Of a stretch of 9,828 nucleotides of DNA, positions 5,472 through 9,828 are shown in pieces. The notes beneath the pieces were generated by a model. It was not told the origin of the DNA. It made no database searches and worked only from the letters and a program-made list of their open reading frames with translations. Location of the stretch: positions 1 through 9,828 of the forward strand of contig CALPPJ020000029.1 of assembly GCA_943325425.2 (NCBI GenBank), given 5' to 3'. The stretch comes from Bifidobacterium breve. Lineage in GTDB: Bacteria > Actinomycetota > Acidimicrobiia > Acidimicrobiales > Ilumatobacteraceae. The first letter of the stretch is position 1. Every line of letters starts with the position of its first letter. The translations under genes and the position numbers were made by a program.

Positions 5472-5807
5472 GTGAACTTGTCGAGCCACTCAACCATGAT
5501 TGACGGCATATACGTCATTGGTTTCGTCGGCGAACTTGACCTGTCAACCCTCCCCCAGTTGAGCGACCTACTCAATAAGGCAATGAATCAAACTCATCAG
5601 GACATTGCCCTTGATCTTGACGGCATCACAGTTCTTGATGATGCGGCGCTCGGCATTTTGCTGGGAGCGGCCTCACGGATTCGAATCAATGGCGGACAGA
5701 TGTATGTGGTTTGCTCGAATCCAAAAATCGTTGATTACTTACAGCGCACCCAACTTGATCGCATCATTCCCCTCGCAAATTCGGTGCACAATATTCCCCG
5801 TTCCTAA
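5472..5807 (+). CDS. Stand-alone STAS-domain protein (anti-sigma factor antagonist-like)
   Basis: This 111-residue protein is a single STAS domain of the SpoIIAA/RsbV type, with the usual order GFVGELDLSTLPQL (17-30), IALDLDGITVLDDAALGILLGA (45-66) and GGQMYVVCSNPKIVDYLQRTQLD (74-96). Such proteins bind serine-kinase anti-sigma factors or act as switch subunits in other signalling complexes. At the phosphorylation site, where SpoIIAA has Asp-Ser-Ser-Gly, this one has Asp-Asp-Ala-Ala (56-59). The serine that is normally phosphorylated is therefore absent, and partner switching by phosphorylation at that site is not possible. GTG at 5472 begins 4 nt after the tadE stop; ATG at 5496 is an alternative, and neither has a convincing Shine-Dalgarno. 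The position at the end of the Tad cluster suggests a link to pilus regulation, but the target is unknown and no kinase lies nearby. Confidence 0.85.
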   Translation: MNLSSHSTMIDGIYVIGFVGELDLSTLPQLSDLLNKAMNQTHQDIALDLDGITVLDDAALGILLGAASRIRINGGQMYVVCSNPKIVDYLQRTQLDRIIPLANSVHNIPRS

Positions 5808-5828
5808 CGTTTGAGGCACACTAGATAC

Positions 5829-7358
5829 GTGGTCGGTGCATCTCGCGAATTTAAAAAAACTGTTTGGGTTCTTGGCGACCAACTTAATCTCGATTTCGCT
5901 GCTCTTGCGCAAGCAACTCCAAATACACATCAAATTTTGATGATTGAAAGTTCGGCCAAGTTTCGATCAAAGAAATGGCATATTCAACGAGCACACTTTG
6001 TGACCACGTCCATGCGTCGTTTCGCACAAGAACTCCGCGACGCAGGCTTTGATGTTGATTACCGCAAGTCAGCAACTTTGTCTCAAGGCCTTCACGAGCA
6101 TCGAAGCGAATACTCACCAACAAGTGTTTCGGTCATGGAGCCCGCAAGTTTTTCAGCACTCACAATGGTGCGCGAAAATGAGTGCGAGGTGGTGCGCAGC
6201 AACCAATTCCTGTGTCATTACGAGGATTTCGCGATCTGGAAAACACAACTGCTTGAGCGACGTAAGACATTCAAGATGGAAGACTTCTATCGTTGGCAAC
6301 GTCAGCGTTTGAACTACCTGATGACCGATGACGGTGAACCCGAAACCGGAACTTGGAACTACGACTCGGAGAATCGGCTACCACCTCCCAAAGATGGAAA
6401 GAATCAGTGGCCTACTCCACTTGTAAGTGAACTTGACGACATTGACCGTCAGGTCATCGGCGAACTTCGCGATCACTGTGTTGGTCAATCACCAACAGGG
6501 CTTTGGGCAACCAGTCGTCACGATGCACTGAAGCGACTCAATCACTTCATCGACGATGTTTTGCCCACCTTTGGTCCACACGAAGACGCAATGGTCTCAA
6601 GTAGTTGGCACGTTGCTCACTCGTTGTTGTCTCCCTACCTCAACATTGGCTTGCTCAGACCAGCCGAAGTATGTGATGCAGTGCAAAATGCCTATCGCCA
6701 AGGACGTGTTGATATCGCGTCGGCAGAAGGTTTCATTCGTCAAGTCATTGGGTGGCGCGAATACGTGTGGGGCCTGTACTGGTCTTGGATGCCCGAGTAC
6801 GCCAAACTCAACAAACTTGGTGCGACTCGCGCTTTGCCCCCTCTTTTCACCGGTGAAGCGTCGACAAAAATGAAATGTGTCTCTCAAGTATTGAGTGAAG
6901 TTGATTCACACGCTTACGCGCATCACATTCAACGCCTCATGGTGATTGGCAACTTGTGTTTGATCGCTGGCATCAATCCGCAACAACTCACCAACTGGAT
7001 GTGGGCGAACTTCGTTGATGGTGCCGAATGGGTCATGGTCCCCAACGTTGTCGGCATGTCGCAGTTTGCTGATGGTGGACAAATGGCCACGAAACCGTAT
7101 GCATCTGGCGGCGCATACATCGACAAGATGAGCAACTACTGCAAGGGTTGCCATTTCGACCGCACCAAGCGCGTTGGCGATACTGCTTGCCCATTCACGA
7201 CTTTGTATTGGGATTTCATGGCACGCCACGAAGTTGTCTTGGGTAAGAACCCTCGAGTCGCGCAACAAGTTCGTGCAGCGTTCAAACTCAACGATCTACC
7301 GGCAGTTCAAGATCGCGCAAAAGTTGTCCTAAAGCAACTGAGTGCCGGCGAGTTATAG
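5829..7358 (+). CDS. Iron-sulfur photolyase/cryptochrome (FeS-BCP, PhrB-like)
   Basis: This 509-residue flavoprotein of the photolyase superfamily is predicted to use blue light to repair UV lesions, probably (6-4) photoproducts, or to act as a photoreceptor. WVLGDQLN near the N-terminus is the antenna-domain signature of this branch. The helical FAD domain contains WHVAHSLLSPYLNIGLLRP, EGFIRQVIGWREYVWG and WMWANFVDGAEWVM. Four cysteines predicted to bind a [4Fe-4S] cluster fall at 350, 438, 441 and 454 when counted from GTG 5829, and a His-His pair is at 365-366. As I recall, these spacings and positions equal those of Agrobacterium PhrB. A TTG at 5811 is the alternative start; GAGG at 5813-5816 precedes the GTG by 12 nt, which is long. 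The gene follows the STAS gene by 21 nt and may be its operon partner. DNA repair versus light sensing cannot be decided here. Confidence 0.92.
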   Translation: MVGASREFKKTVWVLGDQLNLDFAALAQATPNTHQILMIESSAKFRSKKWHIQRAHFVTTSMRRFAQELRDAGFDVDYRKSATLSQGLHEHRSEYSPTSVSVMEPASFSALTMVRENECEVVRSNQFLCHYEDFAIWKTQLLERRKTFKMEDFYRWQRQRLNYLMTDDGEPETGTWNYDSENRLPPPKDGKNQWPTPLVSELDDIDRQVIGELRDHCVGQSPTGLWATSRHDALKRLNHFIDDVLPTFGPHEDAMVSSSWHVAHSLLSPYLNIGLLRPAEVCDAVQNAYRQGRVDIASAEGFIRQVIGWREYVWGLYWSWMPEYAKLNKLGATRALPPLFTGEASTKMKCVSQVLSEVDSHAYAHHIQRLMVIGNLCLIAGINPQQLTNWMWANFVDGAEWVMVPNVVGMSQFADGGQMATKPYASGGAYIDKMSNYCKGCHFDRTKRVGDTACPFTTLYWDFMARHEVVLGKNPRVAQQVRAAFKLNDLPAVQDRAKVVLKQLSAGEL

Positions 7359-7366
7359 GCACTCAG
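7338..7366. terminator. Bidirectional terminator hairpin between convergent genes
   Basis: CTGAGTGCC at 7338-7346 and GGCACTCAG at 7358-7366 are perfect 9-bp complementary arms around an 11-nt loop. The photolyase TAG (7356-7358) ends at the loop/right-arm border, and the acyl-CoA dehydrogenase stop on the minus strand (7363-7365) lies inside the right arm. With only 4 bp between the two genes, this is the only place for a shared terminator. T-tracts are weak: CCTTTG on the plus strand and TTGCTTT on the minus strand. Confidence 0.65.
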
Positions 7367-8622
7367 CCTTTGCCGCCGCCTGGCGCCATATTGTTCACTC
7401 CATCGGTTCTAAAACTCGGATCATGCTTACGTAATTCGGCCCGTGCAATCGTCATCTTGTGAACTTCATCTGGTCCATCAGCTAAACGCAATGTTCGGAT
7501 TGCGCTATACATTTCGGCCAAGGGAAAATCTTGTGACACCCCGCCACCTCCGTGCACTTGAATTGCTCGATCAATAATTTTGAGAGCCACATTTGGGGCG
7601 GCAACTTTGATTGCAGCAATTTCCATACGCGCACCCTTGTTGCCCGCTGTATCCATCAACCATGCGGCCTTAAGAGTCAACAGCCTGATCATCTCTAGTT
7701 CAATGCGCGCTTCAGCAATCCAGTCTTGAATATTTGCACGGTCAGCGAGTCGTTTGCCAAACGTTTCACGAGTGAGCGCACGTTGACACATCAAATCCAA
7801 GGCTCGCTCGGCTGCGCCGATTGTGCGCATGCAGTGATGAATCCGCCCTGGCCCTAATCGTGCCTGGCTAATCATGAACCCGTCGCCTTCGTTAGCGATT
7901 AGGTTTTGTACTGGCACGCGAGCATTTCTGAATTCAACTTCTCCATGACCTTCAACATCGTTGTAACCAAAAACTCTTAGGTCGCGCTTGATTGTGACTC
8001 CAGGTGTATTCACCGGAACAAGTACTTGACTTTGTTGTTTATGAATCGGTGCCGAGGTGTCGGTCTTACCCATGACAATCATGATGTCGCAATTCTTGTG
8101 ATAGATGTTTGAAGTCCACCACTTCGTTCCGTTCAACACGTAATGATCACCTTCACGATGAATACTCAAAGAAATGTTAGTTGCATCACTCGATGCCACG
8201 GAAGGCTCGGTCATCCCGAAGGCGCTACGAATTTCACCATCTAGTAGTGGTCGCAGCCAACGTTGCTGTTGCTCGGCCGACCCAAACATGGTGAGAACTT
8301 CCATGTTGCCGGTGTCAGGGGCTGCGCAGTTACACGCCTCCGATGCAATACGTGAGCGACCCATGATTTCGGCGAGTGGTGCATAATTGAGATTGCTGAA
8401 GCCATCGCCCCACCAACCTGAATGCGGTTGAAACAAATTCCAGAGGCCTCGCCTTTTAGCTTCAGTCTTCAGTGTCTCCATGATGGGTGGATAAAAGTGT
8501 GGGTCGCCTGATTCATGAATCTGTTGGTCGTAGAGCAACTCATTCGGATAGATCCATTCGTCCATGAAGGCGAGTAATCGAGTGCGATATTCATGACAAC
8601 GTTCTGAATACGTAAATTCCAT
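7363..8622 (-). CDS. Acyl-CoA dehydrogenase, ACAD10/11-like
   Basis: This 419-residue FAD enzyme is predicted to introduce an alpha-beta double bond into an acyl-CoA, passing electrons to ETF. Landmarks counted from ATG 8622 are the N-terminal helical domain with EFTYSERCHEYRTRL, the flavin-contact AFGMTEPSVASSDATN at 134-149, NGTKWWTSN at 164-172, and GPGRIHHCMRTIGAAERAL at 257-274. QVHGGGGVSQDFPLAEMY at 355-372 and RLADGPDEVHKM at 379-390 follow. The ADGPDEVH segment marks the ACAD10/11-type subgroup and replaces the YEGT motif that carries the catalytic Glu of medium-chain enzymes; Asp382 sits where that Glu would be. Substrate length cannot be read from the sequence. A TTG two codons upstream (8628) is possible; no clear Shine-Dalgarno is seen. 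The gene appears to be its own unit, 107 bp downstream of rsgA. Confidence 0.9.
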   Translation of the reverse strand: MEFTYSERCHEYRTRLLAFMDEWIYPNELLYDQQIHESGDPHFYPPIMETLKTEAKRRGLWNLFQPHSGWWGDGFSNLNYAPLAEIMGRSRIASEACNCAAPDTGNMEVLTMFGSAEQQQRWLRPLLDGEIRSAFGMTEPSVASSDATNISLSIHREGDHYVLNGTKWWTSNIYHKNCDIMIVMGKTDTSAPIHKQQSQVLVPVNTPGVTIKRDLRVFGYNDVEGHGEVEFRNARVPVQNLIANEGDGFMISQARLGPGRIHHCMRTIGAAERALDLMCQRALTRETFGKRLADRANIQDWIAEARIELEMIRLLTLKAAWLMDTAGNKGARMEIAAIKVAAPNVALKIIDRAIQVHGGGGVSQDFPLAEMYSAIRTLRLADGPDEVHKMTIARAELRKHDPSFRTDGVNNMAPGGGKG

Positions 8623-8684
8623 GAACAAACCGTAGGTTCACGGCCCCACGATGTGCTCCGCCCATAAGCCTGCGCTGATGGGGA

Positions 8685-8709
8685 CCATAGTCACTAACGG
8701 CCATAGTCA
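8685..8709. repeat. Direct repeat CCATAGTCA x2, 16-bp period, upstream of the acyl-CoA dehydrogenase
   Basis: CCATAGTCA occurs at 8685-8693 and again at 8701-8709, with 7 bp between the copies. It lies 63-87 bp upstream of the dehydrogenase ATG, in the 107-bp gap after rsgA, where that gene's promoter must be. The period is longer than one helical turn, so the copies would sit on different faces of the DNA. It could be a tandem operator or a chance duplication. Confidence 0.35.
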
Positions 8710-8729
8710 TTCGTTGCTAAAAGAATCCC

Positions 8730-9809
8730 TCAAGGTTTGCGTTTGCGAAAACCGCGACGATCTTCAACTTTGAGACGCGCCTTTTGTTCTTCTTCAAGTG
8801 CGGCTTCTTCGGCGACGAGTCGCTTCATACTGTCGAGTCGACGAGGATCTAGTTTTCCGGCAATCACCGCAGCATTCACCGCACACCCCGGTTCTTCACG
8901 ATGTTTGCAATCACGAAAACGACATTTTTCAGACAACGCAAAAACATCCGCAAAGGCTCGTTCAATTCCGGTACCGCTTGACCACAAGCTGACCGCACGA
9001 ACACCCGGCGTATCAATGAGCCACCCTGCCTCACCAACAGGATCAGACGGCAAGGCAACAAGTTGAACAGCAGTTGTCGTGTGGCGCCCGCGTTGATCGC
9101 CTTCACGTACAGCGGCGGTACTTTGAACCTGTCCACCAACCAAGGTGTTCACAATCGTGCTCTTGCCCACACCACTTGCACCAAGCAGAGCAACCGTTCG
9201 ATAACCCTTGGCATATTGCAACAAAGCTTCAAGTCCATCACCACGAATGCCACTCACCACATGAATGTCAACACCAGGTGCGACCGCTTCAAGAGTGTCG
9301 AGGCAGTGCTTCACTTCAGCGGCACTCTCCATGAGATCAAGCTTGGTCAAGATCAAAACTGGCGTCGCCCCGCTGTCGAAGGCCAGAACTAGTTCGCGCT
9401 CAAGGCGGCGCTGATTAGGTGGCGACACCAAAGCGTGCAACAAGAAGACGACATCAATATTGGCGGCAATCGTGTGCGCCTCAGCCCGTTGGCCTTCAAA
9501 ACTGGCACGGCGCATAAAGGCGCTGTGTCTGGGTAGGACCATTTCAACCTTTTCACCATCGGCCGACACCACGACCCAGTCGCCCACCGCAACCTCGGCC
9601 CCGATGTTGCGGACGCGCACGGGTTCGATGCCCATTGACGGCGGGCCGTACCAAACGGTGCTCCAACCACGGTCAAGACGCGATACTCGACCCGGCAAGT
9701 TGGTCCCATCGAGGGCATGCGACTGGTTTTTGGCGACTTCGGAGCGCGTTGAATCCCACGTCACATCCCATGTGACATTCCAACCAAGCGCCATCCGTGG
9801 GTCGTTCAC
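8730..9809 (-). CDS. rsgA: Ribosome small-subunit-dependent GTPase A
   Basis: This 359-residue circularly permuted GTPase checks late 30S ribosome maturation. The N-terminal OB-like domain spans about 38-100 (LPGRVSRLDRGW, then AVGDWVVV). The permuted G motifs come in the order G4 TKLD at 155-158, G1 GASGVGKST at 210-218, G2 RGRHTT at 240-245 and G3 DTPG at 266-269. The C-terminal zinc module has C296, C301, H303 and C309 (C-x4-C-x-H-x5-C), identical in spacing to E. coli RsgA, and the protein ends in a basic helix. GTG at 9809 is the longest start in the window; ATG at 9794 (residue 6) is possible and neither has a good Shine-Dalgarno. The N-terminus contains a small repeat, VTWDVTWD at 12-19, encoded by two 12-bp units with different third bases. 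No partner gene is visible. Confidence 0.94.
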   Translation of the reverse strand: MNDPRMALGWNVTWDVTWDSTRSEVAKNQSHALDGTNLPGRVSRLDRGWSTVWYGPPSMGIEPVRVRNIGAEVAVGDWVVVSADGEKVEMVLPRHSAFMRRASFEGQRAEAHTIAANIDVVFLLHALVSPPNQRRLERELVLAFDSGATPVLILTKLDLMESAAEVKHCLDTLEAVAPGVDIHVVSGIRGDGLEALLQYAKGYRTVALLGASGVGKSTIVNTLVGGQVQSTAAVREGDQRGRHTTTAVQLVALPSDPVGEAGWLIDTPGVRAVSLWSSGTGIERAFADVFALSEKCRFRDCKHREEPGCAVNAAVIAGKLDPRRLDSMKRLVAEEAALEEEQKARLKVEDRRGFRKRKP

Positions 9810-9828
9810 ATAGGTGACCGTAGCCTCA

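Noticed and set aside
8637..8683. Weak inverted repeat CCCCA/TGGGG as a terminator of rsgA
   Set aside because: Five pairs around a loop of more than 30 nt with no T-tract is not better than chance.
9063..9392. Plus-strand open frames opposite rsgA
   Set aside because: They are antisense to the conserved G-motif region of rsgA and have no motif or ribosome site of their own.

Overview
The window looks like a chromosomal segment of a moderate-GC actinobacterium, most likely an Acidimicrobiia-type lineage. That placement rests on gene content and protein style: an actinobacterial-type compact Tad locus, an AbiEi-like winged-helix protein, an ACAD10/11-type acyl-CoA dehydrogenase and RsgA, plus frequent GTG/TTG starts. 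It is an inference, not a marker-gene result. I see no insertion sequence, prophage, CRISPR array or rRNA.

Left part (1-2010, all minus strand). An AbiEi/DUF559-type winged-helix protein is cut by the window edge (1-334). Next come a beta-hydroxyacid dehydrogenase of the 3-hydroxyisobutyrate dehydrogenase family (429-1295) and an AA_synth (DUF1185) family protein (1292-1891), joined by a 4-bp ATGA overlap. Immediately upstream of this pair is a tRNA for selenocysteine with anticodon UCA, a long variable arm and an encoded CCA end (1915-2010). Only 23 nt separate it from the AA_synth start codon. The organism therefore probably makes selenoproteins, although none is recognisable in the window.

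Middle part (2011-7358, all plus strand). A 74-bp divergent intergenic region carries a perfect TGTGA-N6-TCACA palindrome of the CRP/GlxR type. It is followed by a tightly packed cluster: TadZ/CpaE-like ATPase, TadA/CpaF ATPase, TadB, TadC, a Flp-type pilin, a TadE-like pseudopilin and a stand-alone STAS protein. Most junctions overlap or nearly touch, so the cluster reads as one operon. It should build a Tad/Flp pilus or related secretion filament, but the window holds no prepilin peptidase, CpaB or TadG. The STAS protein lacks the phosphorylatable serine of SpoIIAA. About 20 bp after it, on the same strand, lies an iron-sulfur photolyase/cryptochrome (FeS-BCP, PhrB-like) with all four cluster cysteines.

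Right part (7363-9809, minus strand). The photolyase converges on an ACAD10/11-like acyl-CoA dehydrogenase. Their stop codons lie in a 29-bp perfect hairpin that probably acts as a bidirectional terminator. Upstream of it is rsgA, the circularly permuted GTPase of 30S ribosome maturation.

The points most worth a second look are the unusual base pairing of the tRNA-Sec, its placement as leader of a metabolic operon, the CRP-like site before the Tad operon, and the Tad-STAS-photolyase linkage, which could tie light sensing or repair to pilus biology. That last idea is a hypothesis from gene order only.
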